38,690 nucleotides of DNA. Origin: a virus. A program made the position numbers and the translations under genes. Under the pieces are notes generated by a model. It was not told the origin of the DNA. It saw nothing but the letters and a program-made list of their open reading frames with translations, and did not search any database. The DNA lies in the IMG/VR virus record IMGVR_UViG_3300049718_000014, positions 1-38,690 of that record; one strand, written 5' to 3'. Positions 1 through 7,429 of the stretch are shown in pieces; positions within the stretch are counted from its first letter, which is position 1; each line of letters starts with the position of its first letter.

Positions 1-1
1 C

Positions 2-349
2 ATGATCGACATGCTGACCGACGATGCGGTCGAGAAGTGGGCGTTCAAGCTCATGGAAGATCGGCGCACGGTGAACCGGACCAACGCGCGCAATCGTGCG
101 CGCGTCGCTGCGCGCAAGGTGGAGGGGGATACCGTGACAACGCCTGATCTCGAGGCTTTGGAAGACGTTGACCACTTCGCGCGCGTCGCGGTCATCGCGC
201 GCACAATTCCCGACGACGTTGACCTCGACGATGAGGACGACGTGATCCGCGCGCTCTTTCTCGCGCGCTACTGCGCAAATGACTTCGACTCGATCCTTGA
301 TGACGTGATCGAGTGCGCCAAGGTCAACCGGATGGAGGACATACAGTGA
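2..349 (+). CDS. Acidic hypothetical protein, possibly cut at left edge
   Basis: Open frame of 115 residues beginning with ATG at the second base of the window, so the true start may lie upstream. The N-terminal third is basic and helical (RTNARNRARVAARK), while the middle and end are rich in Asp and Glu, including a DLDDEDD run. It has no recognisable domain, signal peptide or membrane segment. Its stop overlaps the next small gene by GTGA, which places it in the same operon as the recombination genes downstream. I do not recognise a family; an early accessory protein of unknown role is the safest description. Confidence 0.6.
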   Translation: MIDMLTDDAVEKWAFKLMEDRRTVNRTNARNRARVAARKVEGDTVTTPDLEALEDVDHFARVAVIARTIPDDVDLDDEDDVIRALFLARYCANDFDSILDDVIECAKVNRMEDIQ

Positions 350-447
350 AGCGGTCAAAGACGATTGATGGCGTGACATTCACGCAAACGCATTCCGGCC
401 AAAAGAAAGCCTACGGCGACTCGTTCGATGCATGCCTATCCGGTTAA
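346..447 (+). CDS. 33-residue hypothetical protein
   Basis: Short frame starting at GTG, overlapping the preceding stop as GTGA. A strong ribosome binding site, GGAGG at 334-338, sits seven bases upstream, which is the main evidence that it is translated. The peptide is polar (MKRSKTIDGV...) with a single Cys near the end and no membrane segment. It stops at 447, just before the next gene. No family is recognised. Confidence 0.45.
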   Translation: MKRSKTIDGVTFTQTHSGQKKAYGDSFDACLSG

Positions 448-469
448 GGCCCAACGGAGCCAGATGTTG

Positions 470-1426
470 ATGAACGACGCCCAGATCAAACACATGGTTG
501 ACCGCTTCCTGTCGTGGAAGTTGCCCGACAATTTCAGTCCCGATGCAGGGATTAGCTTCGATCCGCCAGTCACATGGCCTTGGCCAACCGGGACCAATTT
601 GTTCGACGCCACGCAGGTCGACGCGATGGTGCGCCACATGGGCGACGGGCTATTGGTCGCACAAACAATGGCCGCCTGTGATGTTCTCACTGAGCGGGAG
701 CGCCAGGTCTGCGAGGAAGGCTGGACGGCGCAGCATGACGACCGCTCCACGGACGGCTCTCTCGCGAAGGCGGCGGCCTGCTACACGGCGTTTGGTGTTT
801 GGACCCACGAAGATCGATCCGATGGAGTTGGGCCTCCCTATGGTTGGCCGTGGCCCCGCAACTGGTGGAAGCCCAAGAACCGACGCCGCGACCTAGTGCG
901 CGCCGCCGCGCTGATCCTCGCCGAGATTGAACGTTTAGATCGCGCTGGTGCTACGGATGGCGGCAATGGGCGAAAACCGGATAGGCATAGTTCGATGAAT
1001 ACGAGATCATCAGCGACTTGCCGGCCGAAGAAGTCGAGCGCGTCTGCCGCGAGAAGGTTCACAAGGCAATCCCGATCGCGCAGTGGCGTGCCGAATATAG
1101 GGCTTCGCCGACGATGGATAATCACTTCCGCAACCACTACATGCTCACCAAGCGCGGCGATGGAAAGTACTTTTACTCCGTCCGCTTCCCCTACGCGGAT
1201 TGACGCGACAATGAGGAGAAGTCTCATGACGCGCACGATGCGCCGCCTAATCGGCGAAGTCATTTGGGATTGGACGCGCCGCTGGCGCGCGCCGCCGGCG
1301 CCGATCGCCGAGCTGCAGGCCGAGCTTGCTCGCCTGCGTAACAGCCACAAGCGCCGCCGTTCGATTGTCGAAGAAATCAAAGCGACGCGCACTGCGTTGC
1401 TCAGAATGGAAGTAAATGGAACATGA
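470..1426 (+). CDS. Composite ORF: phage accessory protein fused in frame to downstream sequence
   Basis: The first ~150 residues look like a genuine phage accessory protein. They hold IKHMVDRFL, an MVRHMGDGL segment shared with the gene at 9584, then RERQVCEEGWTAQHDD, and a Trp/Pro-rich stretch before a helix RRRDLVRAAALILAEIERLD, a combination common in phage hypothetical proteins. After about base 955 the frame becomes Arg/Ser-rich and unnatural, while another frame (from about 991) reads as normal protein. From 1226 the same frame is natural again. I infer that the first gene lost its own stop, perhaps by deletion, and now runs into a downstream gene. The start at 470 is chosen by alignment with the paralogue at 9584; ATG at 464 also fits the GGAG at 456-459. 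Confidence 0.5.
   Translation: MNDAQIKHMVDRFLSWKLPDNFSPDAGISFDPPVTWPWPTGTNLFDATQVDAMVRHMGDGLLVAQTMAACDVLTERERQVCEEGWTAQHDDRSTDGSLAKAAACYTAFGVWTHEDRSDGVGPPYGWPWPRNWWKPKNRRRDLVRAAALILAEIERLDRAGATDGGNGRKPDRHSSMNTRSSATCRPKKSSASAARRFTRQSRSRSGVPNIGLRRRWIITSATTTCSPSAAMESTFTPSASPTRIDATMRRSLMTRTMRRLIGEVIWDWTRRWRAPPAPIAELQAELARLRNSHKRRRSIVEEIKATRTALLRMEVNGT
991..1203 (+). pseudogene. Probable N-terminally truncated small gene
   Basis: This frame is open after the TAG at 988-990 and reads as ordinary protein (FDEYEIISDLPAEEVERV, then YMLTKRGDGKYFYSVRFPY) up to a stop at 1201-1203. It has no ATG or GTG start and no ribosome binding site; the only possible start is TTG at 1018. It lies inside the composite ORF 470-1426 in another frame, and its composition is much more protein-like than that frame over the same bases. 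The simplest reading is a gene that has lost its beginning. Function is unknown. Confidence 0.35.
1226..1426 (+). CDS. 66-residue basic helical protein (likely independent start)
   Basis: ATG at 1226 follows an AGGAGAA ribosome binding site at 1213-1219, so this C-terminal part of the composite frame is probably translated on its own. The protein is basic and helical, beginning MTRTMRRLIGEVIWDW, with a heptad-like stretch (IAELQAELARLRN) suggesting a short coiled coil, then an Arg/Lys-rich helix. It ends in an ATGA overlap with the following gene. No family is recognised. Either this product or the longer 470-1426 frame, or both, could be made. Confidence 0.5.
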   Translation: MTRTMRRLIGEVIWDWTRRWRAPPAPIAELQAELARLRNSHKRRRSIVEEIKATRTALLRMEVNGT

Positions 1427-1701
1427 AACAGGTAACGCAGTACGAAAGTTTCGACGGCAAGCGCTTCGACACCGAGGCCGAATGCCGATCGCACGAAGCC
1501 GGATTGTCCCACATGCGGCTTGTCGGGCTCACGATCGAGCAAGTCGTCGCGGCGATTGCGCGGACCGACGCAGAGCTCGCGCTGGCGATCGAGTATGTCG
1601 GGGCGAAGATCGCGCGGGCGCGGCGCGAGAGCGGCGATCTGCGACGCGAGCGGAAGGGCAAGACACAGGACGCGCCGTTGGCGCCGGGCGGTGAGGCGTG
1701 A
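1423..1701 (+). CDS. 92-residue hypothetical protein
   Basis: Starts at an ATGA overlap with the preceding gene. The N-terminus (MKQVTQYESFDGKRFDTEAEC) resembles small phage proteins that begin with a short beta hairpin reading 'DG..F.T..EC..HE'. The remainder is a predicted helix rich in Ala, Arg and Glu. There is one Cys and no zinc site or membrane segment. It is followed by a GTGA overlap with a damaged gene at 1698. The role is unknown; its position suggests an early accessory protein. Confidence 0.65.
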   Translation: MKQVTQYESFDGKRFDTEAECRSHEAGLSHMRLVGLTIEQVVAAIARTDAELALAIEYVGAKIARARRESGDLRRERKGKTQDAPLAPGGEA

Positions 1702-1973
1702 CGCCCTGTCCGTCGATCGCGACCTACCGATGGTAATCGGGGGCGCCAACGTCCGAGTGGCTTGCGCGCTTTGCCGTGGTCAAGCTCGACAAGTTAGGCG
1801 GCGGCAACTGGCACTTTCTGCCTATGGTTTTCGAGGCGCGGACCGAGCGCAAGGCTATTGAGGCGGCCGAAGCCTTCTGGGCATCTGAGCAAGCCAAAAT
1901 CGAAGCGCTGGCCGGTCGTATGGCTATGGCCCGCGACGCACGAAAGATGCGAGTTAAGGAGGGATCGGCATAA
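1698..1973 (+). pseudogene. Small gene interrupted by an in-frame TAA
   Basis: A GTG at 1698 overlaps the previous stop as GTGA, the usual coupling in this operon, and opens a frame (MTPCPSIATYRW). A TAA at 1734-1736 stops it after 12 codons. The same frame continues without interruption (TSEWLARFAVVKLDKLGGGNW...) to a stop at 1971-1973. The part after the stop looks like real protein, with an aromatic strand region followed by a helix rich in Ala and Glu. Translation of the rest could restart at GTG 1776, giving 65 residues. I read it as a nonsense-mutated gene, or a sequencing error at one base. Its end overlaps the exonuclease start by one base. Confidence 0.45.
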
Positions 1974-3037
1974 TGGACAACTTTCAGAAGCTTAGCGACG
2001 TCGCGGCCAAGGTCGTCAGCAAGGTGCGCCCGAAGACGCGCGAGGAATGGCTTGCGGGGCGCATGACGACGATTGGCGCCAGTGAGGTCGGTTCCTTGTT
2101 TGGAATTAGCCCATACATGACGCCGTTCGAACTCTACGCGATCAAGCACGGCGACTACGTGCGCGAATTTGATGGCGCGGAGATCAAGGAGAACTCGATC
2201 CACCTTCCGCCGACCGAACGCGGCAATCTGTTGGAGCCGGTCGCGATCGAGTTGACGAAGCGGCTTCGGCCGACGTGGACGGTCGAAATCAACAGCATCC
2301 CCGGCGGGGAAGTCTTCGTCGATCAAGCGGCGCGCATGAGCTGCACGCCGGACGCGTTCATCATCGATCCGAAGCGGCCAGGACAAGCCGGCGCGTTGCA
2401 GATCAAGAGCGTCGCCGAGCAAGTCTTCAATTCGACGTGGAAGCGCGAAGATGGAGCGATCGAGCCGCCGGTCGCGGTCGCGGTTCAAGCTATCGTCGAC
2501 GCGACGCTCTCCAGTTGCGATTTCGCCTACGCCGGCGCGATCGTCGTCGGCTGGTCGACCGCGTTCTACCTCGTCGAAATCCCGCTCCACGCGCGGCTGA
2601 TGGTCAAGGCGCGCGAGCTCGTCGCGGACTTCTGGCGGCGGATCGTCGACGATGATCCTTATCCGCCGAACTTTGCGCGCGACGGCGCAGCGATCGCCGG
2701 CATGTACGCCGACGACGACGGCGGCGAGATCGACCTCTCGACGAACAACCGGATCGTCGAACTGATCGCGAACCGCGAAGCGTTGAAGCTCCGCGAGTCG
2801 GACGGCGCGGCGGCGGCGAAAGACCGCAAGCCGATTGACGTCGAGATCATCGCCACGCTCGGCAACGCTGCGCGCGGACGCCTCGCGGATGGCCGCGTCG
2901 TTGAGGCAAAGACCGTTCGGCGCGGCGCGTACTCCGTTGACGCCACCAGCTATCGAACCGTGAAGGTGAAGGAAGAGACCAATGGAAAGTCAGGCAAAAA
3001 GCGCAGCGCGACCGTCGACGACGGAAGCCCCTTCTGA
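1973..3037 (+). CDS. YqaJ-family viral recombinase exonuclease
   Basis: A 354-residue PD-(D/E)xK-fold nuclease of the YqaJ/lambda-exonuclease type, expected to resect double-stranded ends 5'-3' and load the annealing protein encoded at 5808. Visible family motifs, in order: R30 with TIGASEVGSLFGISPY (residues 33-48), ELYAIKHG (53-60), RGNLLEP with E88, CTPDAFI with D127, and LQIKS with K145. The residue usually given as catalytic Glu two before the Lys reads Gln143. A following helix contains VAVAVQAIVDA, matching the conserved Gln-containing helix of the family. The last ~100 residues are an accessory tail. Its 3' end overlaps the next gene by 56 bases. The family assignment is strong; activity is less certain because of Gln143. 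Confidence 0.85.
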   Translation: MDNFQKLSDVAAKVVSKVRPKTREEWLAGRMTTIGASEVGSLFGISPYMTPFELYAIKHGDYVREFDGAEIKENSIHLPPTERGNLLEPVAIELTKRLRPTWTVEINSIPGGEVFVDQAARMSCTPDAFIIDPKRPGQAGALQIKSVAEQVFNSTWKREDGAIEPPVAVAVQAIVDATLSSCDFAYAGAIVVGWSTAFYLVEIPLHARLMVKARELVADFWRRIVDDDPYPPNFARDGAAIAGMYADDDGGEIDLSTNNRIVELIANREALKLRESDGAAAAKDRKPIDVEIIATLGNAARGRLADGRVVEAKTVRRGAYSVDATSYRTVKVKEETNGKSGKKRSATVDDGSPF

Positions 3038-3779
3038 ACGCGGGATCGGCGACAACAAGCCGCCGGACCTTTTAGAGACGCTCGCGGAAGATCACGCGCC
3101 GCTCCGGCACGAGATCGAGAAGCTCGCCGACCGCGCCAACAGCACGCCACACGAGATCAAGAGCGAGGCCGATCTCGACGCGATCGGCACGCTACTCAAG
3201 GACACGCGCGAACTCGCGCGCAAGGCCGAGAAGGAGCGGACGACGACGAAAGAGCCGTACCTGGTTAGCGGGAGGACGGTCGATCAGTACTTCAAGACGC
3301 TGACCGACCGGCTCGTTCGAATCGGCGACGTCTTCCAGAAGATCGCCGACAAGCACGCGCGCGCCGTTGCGGCGGCAGCGCGCGCCAAGGCCGACGCCGA
3401 CGCGAAGGCGGCGCGCGAGGAAGCCGCGCGGCGCGAGGCGGCGGCGCGCAAGGCCGAGGAAGACAACCGCAAGAAGAACGCGGAGACGCACGCCGCCAAG
3501 GCCGACGTTGCGCTGCAAGCCGCAGAAGCCGCCGAAGCGGTCGCGGCGGCGCCGGTCAAGGAGCTGGTGCAGACGATGACGGCGTCTGGCCTGTCGGCCG
3601 GCGCGAAGGACAATTGGACTTTCGAGATCGTCGATTTCTCGGCGATCGACCTCAACAAGCTCCGGCCTCTGTTCAAGCGCGACGCGGTCGAAGCCGCGAT
3701 CCGCCAGGCGGTGCGAAACGGCGAGCGAGAGATAGCCGGCGTTCGCGTGTACAAGGAAGTGAAGGCGACGTTCCGATGA
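2982..3779 (+). CDS. Alanine-rich coiled-coil protein of the recombination operon
   Basis: 265 residues. The ATG at 2982 lies inside the exonuclease gene and is preceded by GGAAGAG, so translation is probably coupled. Residues ~35-115 form charged helices, and residues ~120-190 are a long Ala/Lys/Glu/Arg coiled coil (AKADADAKAAREEAARRE). The C-terminal ~60 residues form a compact region (NWTFEIVDF, then DAVEAAIRQAVRNGEREIAG). Coiled-coil proteins of this shape often sit between the exonuclease and annealing genes of alphaproteobacterial phages. A DNA-binding or accessory recombination role is inferred from position only. Confidence 0.75.
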   Translation: MESQAKSAARPSTTEAPSERGIGDNKPPDLLETLAEDHAPLRHEIEKLADRANSTPHEIKSEADLDAIGTLLKDTRELARKAEKERTTTKEPYLVSGRTVDQYFKTLTDRLVRIGDVFQKIADKHARAVAAAARAKADADAKAAREEAARREAAARKAEEDNRKKNAETHAAKADVALQAAEAAEAVAAAPVKELVQTMTASGLSAGAKDNWTFEIVDFSAIDLNKLRPLFKRDAVEAAIRQAVRNGEREIAGVRVYKEVKATFR

Positions 3780-3810
3780 TGGCGCTGGTGACTTTTGGGA
3801 GGTAGGGAAA

Positions 3811-4377
3811 ATGGAACTGAATCAAGTTCGCATCGAAGACGCCATTATCGCCGAGGTTTCCCACAAACTGGTAGGCGATGACGACCTTTATTCCCGCGTA
3901 GCGAAGGCCGTCGATGCCCGCATCGAGAAGCATTTTCACGACGTTGCCGACGCGCAGATTGCCACCGCAATCGCCGACGCCGTACGCGAAGGCTTCGATC
4001 ATGAGTATCAGAAGGTCTCAAATTTCAACGAGAAGGTCGGTGCTAAGACGACGATCCGCGCCGAACTTGAACGCATGATCGGCGGCTATTGGAACCAGCG
4101 CGTCGACAAGCAAGGCAAGCCGACGACTAGTACTTACGACAACCCGCCTACGCGGGCCGAATGGGTGATGATGCAAATGGTCGCGGATGATTTCAGAGAT
4201 GGAATGAAGCAGCACGTCGTCAACATGGGCGGAGCGCTGAAGGACAGGCTGCGCGGCGAGCTTCACGAGACAATCAACCGCTTGCTAGCCGACGTATTTC
4301 ATGTGCGCAGCGCCGACGATCAATCCGCCGACAGAACTGATAGAAGTGTACTCGACGTAAAGGCGAAGCCACGATGA
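3811..4377 (+). CDS. 188-residue hypothetical protein
   Basis: Begins with ATG after GGGAGG at 3797-3802. The whole protein appears helical, with an acidic and hydrophobic N-terminal half (IEDAIIAEVSHKLV, DVADAQIATAIADAVREGF) and a Trp- and Met-containing centre (YWNQRV, WVMMQMVADDF). It has no Cys cluster, membrane segment or known catalytic motif. The stop overlaps the next gene by ATGA. It is embedded in the recombination operon but I do not recognise a family. Confidence 0.7.
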   Translation: MELNQVRIEDAIIAEVSHKLVGDDDLYSRVAKAVDARIEKHFHDVADAQIATAIADAVREGFDHEYQKVSNFNEKVGAKTTIRAELERMIGGYWNQRVDKQGKPTTSTYDNPPTRAEWVMMQMVADDFRDGMKQHVVNMGGALKDRLRGELHETINRLLADVFHVRSADDQSADRTDRSVLDVKAKPR

Positions 4378-4619
4378 CCGATCTTCGTGACGTCTTCACG
4401 CCGAACGAGGCGATGCAGCGCATTTGCCCGCAGACCTTCGCCACGACGCCCGTTGAGCGTCGAGACGGGACCGTAATCCGCGAGGCCGGACCGACGTGCT
4501 GCATCGCGCAGGGGTGCATGGCGTGGCGTTGGGCGCCGACAAGCGGCGAGGTGATCGGCGGGTATTGCGGCCTCGCAGGCGAGCCGCATGAGACGCGGGC
4601 GAAGGAAACGGGGCGATGA
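4374..4619 (+). CDS. Cysteine-containing small protein, probable zinc ribbon
   Basis: 81 residues, with ATGA overlaps at both ends. Its four Cys residues are in TCCIAQGCMAWRWA and GGYCGLAGEP, a pattern seen in small phage proteins that read C..C.AWRW....GYCG. This suggests a metal-binding knuckle, although the spacing is not a textbook zinc finger. It lies directly upstream of, and is coupled to, the DEDDh exonuclease, so a nucleic-acid-related accessory role is plausible but unproven. Confidence 0.7.
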   Translation: MTDLRDVFTPNEAMQRICPQTFATTPVERRDGTVIREAGPTCCIAQGCMAWRWAPTSGEVIGGYCGLAGEPHETRAKETGR

Positions 4620-5326
4620 TCATTCGCGTCTTGGACACCGAAACCACTGGACTTTCGCCGGAGACCGACCGCGTCGTCGAGTTGGCGGCGGTCGAAGTCG
4701 CTCAGGTTCTCGTTCCTGGGACCGACGAGCCGTGCTGGTCGATCGGCGCGCCGGTCGTCAGCTTCGTCAACCCGCGCATTCCGATCCCGCCGGAAGCGAG
4801 CGGCGTCCATCATATCGTGGATGCCGACGTTGCTGATGCGCCGGACCTTGGCGAAGCGATCGACCGCGTTCTCGGCCCGATGTGGGGCGACCAGGTCGAC
4901 ATCATCGCGGCGCACAACGCGCGCTTTGACCGTGACATGCTCCCGCCGCTCAAAGAGAAGCGATGGGTCGACACTTATCGCTGCGCACTTCACTGCTGGC
5001 CGGACGCGCCCGACTTCAAAAACGGGACACTTTTCTACTACACCGGCGGCGTTCGCGTCGACGACGTGATCGCCCACCGCGCCGCGTTCGACGCGACGCT
5101 GACGGCGCACATTCTCGTCAAGCTGCTCGACGAGCGCACGGTCGACGAGCTTCTCGTCTTGTCGCGTAAGGCGGTTGTGTTGAAGAAGGTCGGGTTCGGC
5201 AAGCACTTCGGCTCGCTCTGGGTCGACGTACCTGACGGATATATCAAGTGGGCGCTCAAGGTCGACGACCTCGATCCGGACGTCAAGTTCACGGTGAAGA
5301 AGGAAGCACTACGCCGCGGTCTTTGA
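4616..5326 (+). CDS. DEDDh 3'-5' exonuclease (DnaQ/exonuclease X-like)
   Basis: 236 residues. The exonuclease fold occupies residues 1-170: motif I is VLDTETTGL with D7 and E9, motif II is HNARFDRDM with D105, and motif III is H154 followed by D159 (AHRAAFDATLTAH). These are the metal-binding residues of the DEDDh class, which removes nucleotides from 3' ends. Residues ~190-235 (VGFGKHFGSLWVDVPDGYIKW) form a small C-terminal domain of the DUF3820 type found in phage and bacterial exonuclease X-like proteins. Coupled to the genes on both sides, it probably trims ends or proofreads during phage recombination. Confidence 0.88.
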   Translation: MIIRVLDTETTGLSPETDRVVELAAVEVAQVLVPGTDEPCWSIGAPVVSFVNPRIPIPPEASGVHHIVDADVADAPDLGEAIDRVLGPMWGDQVDIIAAHNARFDRDMLPPLKEKRWVDTYRCALHCWPDAPDFKNGTLFYYTGGVRVDDVIAHRAAFDATLTAHILVKLLDERTVDELLVLSRKAVVLKKVGFGKHFGSLWVDVPDGYIKWALKVDDLDPDVKFTVKKEALRRGL

Positions 5327-5353
5327 TCGTCGGCGCAATTGGAGGACTGTGAT

Positions 5354-5557
5354 ATGCGAACAATCGACAGAACAGACAAGAGCGCCACGCCGCGCTGCAA
5401 TTATTGCGGAGCAACGAGCCCTGAAGATGGATTTGAGACGCGTCGCGTGATCCACCGCGCAAACGACACTCGAAAGCCGGAAGTCGTCACGTCGCTGTTC
5501 ACAGTCTGCAAGGGAACGGCCTGCGGCGGCAACCTCAAAATGGCGCATGAGGGATGA
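5354..5557 (+). CDS. Zinc-ribbon-like microprotein
   Basis: 67 residues. ATG at 5354 is chosen because GGAGG at 5341-5345 is eight bases upstream; a longer in-frame extension from a TTG at 5339 would bury that site. CNYCG near residue 16 and CKGTACGG near residue 55 supply four cysteines in a CxxC...CxxxxC pattern that could bind zinc. The untranslated sequence just upstream is nearly identical to the one before recT. The stop overlaps the following gene as ATGA. It is likely a nucleic-acid- or protein-binding accessory; function is unknown. Confidence 0.7.
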   Translation: MRTIDRTDKSATPRCNYCGATSPEDGFETRRVIHRANDTRKPEVVTSLFTVCKGTACGGNLKMAHEG

Positions 5558-5769
5558 CCATGGCTGACAAATTGACCGAACCAAAGGGCCGCGAGCGCTT
5601 CTGCGCCTACTGCGGTGACAGTCTCGGGTGGATCGCCGATCGAGACTATGATCGGACGGACACGTGCGGCAAGCGCGAATGCGAACGCTATTTTTGCGAC
5701 ATGGCGCGCGAAGATCGAGACGACGCACACGAACAACTTGATCGCGATCTTGGATGGCGCGATTGGTGA
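5554..5769 (+). CDS. Second zinc-finger-like microprotein
   Basis: 71 residues starting at the ATGA overlap; an internal ATG at 5560 is an alternative start. Cysteines are arranged as CAYCGD, then CGKRECERYFC, giving CxxC and CxxxxC pairs compatible with one zinc site. The C-terminal half is a highly charged helix (REDRDDAHEQLDRDLGWRDW). It sits immediately before recT and after another cysteine-rich microprotein, so the two may act together in the recombination module. No named family is recognised. Confidence 0.7.
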   Translation: MTMADKLTEPKGRERFCAYCGDSLGWIADRDYDRTDTCGKRECERYFCDMAREDRDDAHEQLDRDLGWRDW

Positions 5770-5786
5770 ACTCGCGCATATGACGC

Positions 5787-5802
5787 GCGCAACTGGAGGA
5801 CT
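5787..5802 (+). promoter_or_regulatory. Strong translation initiation region before recT, repeated upstream
   Basis: The 16 bases here match those at 5333-5348 except for one C/T change and contain GGAGGA, placed seven bases before the recT ATG. The other copy precedes the microprotein gene at 5354. Two near-identical initiation regions imply either duplication or strong selection for high translation of these two genes. Confidence 0.5.
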
Positions 5803-5807
5803 ACGCA

Positions 5808-7112
5808 ATGTCTGACACGAATAACGCGCTTGTCGAACGCAAGCCCGACACGCCGCTCGCGGTGCAATTGAAGGACAAACAGCAACAGTTTCACGCCGCG
5901 TTGCCGGCGCACATTCCAACAGAGAGATTTACAAGAGTGGTCTTGACCGCCATTCAGCAGAACCCGGCGCTCGCGCGCGCCGATCGCGCGTCGCTCTGGA
6001 ACGCATGTATGCGGGCGGCGGCCGACGGGTTGCTTCCGGACAACCGCGACGGCGCGCTGGTGATCTACAGCACGCGCAAAGGCGACGACTGGATTGACAC
6101 GGTCCAGTGGATGCCGATGATCGCCGGACTGAGAAAAAAAATCAGAAATAGCGGCGAGATTCGCGATCTCGATGTCGTCGCGGTCCATGCGAAGGACGCG
6201 TTCGAGTATGAGCGCGGCGATGCGCCGTACATCAAGCATCGTCCCTATACGCCAAAGCCTCTACCGCGTTTCGAAAAGGAAACCGACGAGCAATTTGCCG
6301 AACGTTGGAAGGCGCACGCCGACCACGGCCCGCTCGTCGCCGTCTACTCTGTCGCGACGTTCAAGGATGGTGGCAAGTCGCGCGACGTGATGACGCGCGC
6401 CGAGGTCGAATACGTGCGCGACACCTATTCGAAGAAGAACCGCAAGGGCGAGTTCTCGCCGGCCTGGGTCAAAAGCTTCGACGAAATGGCGAAGAAGACC
6501 GTCGTTCGCCGGCACGCGAAGACGCTGCCGTTGTCGAGCGATCTCGACGACCTGATCCGTCGCGACGACGCGCTCTATGATCTGTCCGGCAAGAGCGACC
6601 GCGCCGGGGCGGTCGCGACGCCGAAGGATCTGAACGACCGGCTCGACATGCTCGCCGGACCGGCGGAGACGGAGCTCCCGCCGCACGACGAGGAAACCGG
6701 CGAAGTGATCGAGGGAACGACGAACGAGGATTCGGCCGCGGCGGACCATGTAACGGCCGAGACGAAGGGCGCGGAGGCGTCGGCGTCCTCCAAGGCAGCT
6801 TCCGCGCCCGACGCCGCCAAAAAGGCCGATCCGAAGCCGGAACCGAAGAAGGACGCGCCGAAGGCGTCGCCAAAGGCCACAGAAGCCCACCAGCAAGCGT
6901 CTTCGCCGGCGGCGGACAAACAGACGCCGAGCGCCGAAGACCGCCGTAAGGCGCTCCTGGCCGATCTGGTGAAGCAGGGCGATGAACACGCCGCCAATGG
7001 GCCGCGCGATCTCGAGGAGTGGCTCGACGGCCTCAACGGCGACGAGACGGCGCTGCTCTCCCACGCCCAGGTCAAGGCGTGGAAGAACGAAGCGGGGAGG
7101 GCGGGGCAATGA
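5808..7112 (+). CDS. recT: RecT-family single-strand annealing protein
   Basis: 434 residues. Residues ~15-260 carry the RecT core. They include a helical N-terminus (FTRVVLTAIQQNPAL), RASLWNACMRAAADGLLPD near 64-82, GALVIYSTRK, a WMPMIAGLRKKIRNSG strand-helix, then VYSVATFKDGG and MTRAEVEYVRD. The helix around FDEMAKKTVVRRHAKTLPLS is typical of the family. Residues ~275-390 are a low-complexity linker rich in Ala, Pro, Lys and Glu. The last ~45 residues (DLVKQGDEHAANG, DLEEWLDGL) form a small tail domain. RecT anneals strands resected by the partner exonuclease, here most likely the YqaJ-type product from 1973. The 3' end overlaps the next gene by ATGA. Confidence 0.9.
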   Translation: MSDTNNALVERKPDTPLAVQLKDKQQQFHAALPAHIPTERFTRVVLTAIQQNPALARADRASLWNACMRAAADGLLPDNRDGALVIYSTRKGDDWIDTVQWMPMIAGLRKKIRNSGEIRDLDVVAVHAKDAFEYERGDAPYIKHRPYTPKPLPRFEKETDEQFAERWKAHADHGPLVAVYSVATFKDGGKSRDVMTRAEVEYVRDTYSKKNRKGEFSPAWVKSFDEMAKKTVVRRHAKTLPLSSDLDDLIRRDDALYDLSGKSDRAGAVATPKDLNDRLDMLAGPAETELPPHDEETGEVIEGTTNEDSAAADHVTAETKGAEASASSKAASAPDAAKKADPKPEPKKDAPKASPKATEAHQQASSPAADKQTPSAEDRRKALLADLVKQGDEHAANGPRDLEEWLDGLNGDETALLSHAQVKAWKNEAGRAGQ

Positions 7113-7417
7113 GCGCCTTCGTAACCGAGGAAGAGCGCCGAGCTATAAGCCGCGCTCGCATCGCCTACGGCGCCGCCTGCACCTGGTGGGACTCGATCGA
7201 CAAGGTCGGGAATACCGAGAGCGGCCTGCCATGCTGCCCGCATTGCGGATCGGTTCTTTTCGAGGTTCCGAGTATCGCGGCATGGCGGATCGGCGTCGAT
7301 CGCTACGCCGCCGAGAAAAATGATCCTTCCTACGCGGCGATGGTCGCGTGGGGTCGCGGGAAGTGCTTTCCGAACTACGCGACGCTCGCCGACAAATTCC
7401 GAGCGACGCTTTCATAG
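7109..7417 (+). CDS. Small zinc-ribbon protein following recT
   Basis: 102 residues starting at an ATGA overlap with recT; a longer in-frame extension upstream would run through recT and is not needed. It contains CCPHCGSVLFEV, a typical one-sided zinc-ribbon knuckle, and another Cys in GKCFPNY. The N-terminal helix RRAISRARIAYGAACTWWD and the sequence around WDSIDKVGNTESGLPCCPHCG resemble phage hypothetical proteins found near recombination genes. No enzymatic motif is visible. Tight coupling to recT suggests co-regulation. Confidence 0.75.
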   Translation: MSAFVTEEERRAISRARIAYGAACTWWDSIDKVGNTESGLPCCPHCGSVLFEVPSIAAWRIGVDRYAAEKNDPSYAAMVAWGRGKCFPNYATLADKFRATLS

Positions 7418-7429
7418 CAGGAGGTCGAG

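Noticed and set aside
838-1749. Minus-strand frame of about 300 residues in the left region
   Set aside because: It is antisense to several plus-strand genes with ribosome binding sites; composition is Arg-rich.
3776-3805. Nine-codon ATG frame after the coiled-coil gene
   Set aside because: It is too short to support, with no distinct ribosome binding site; treated as spacer before 3811.
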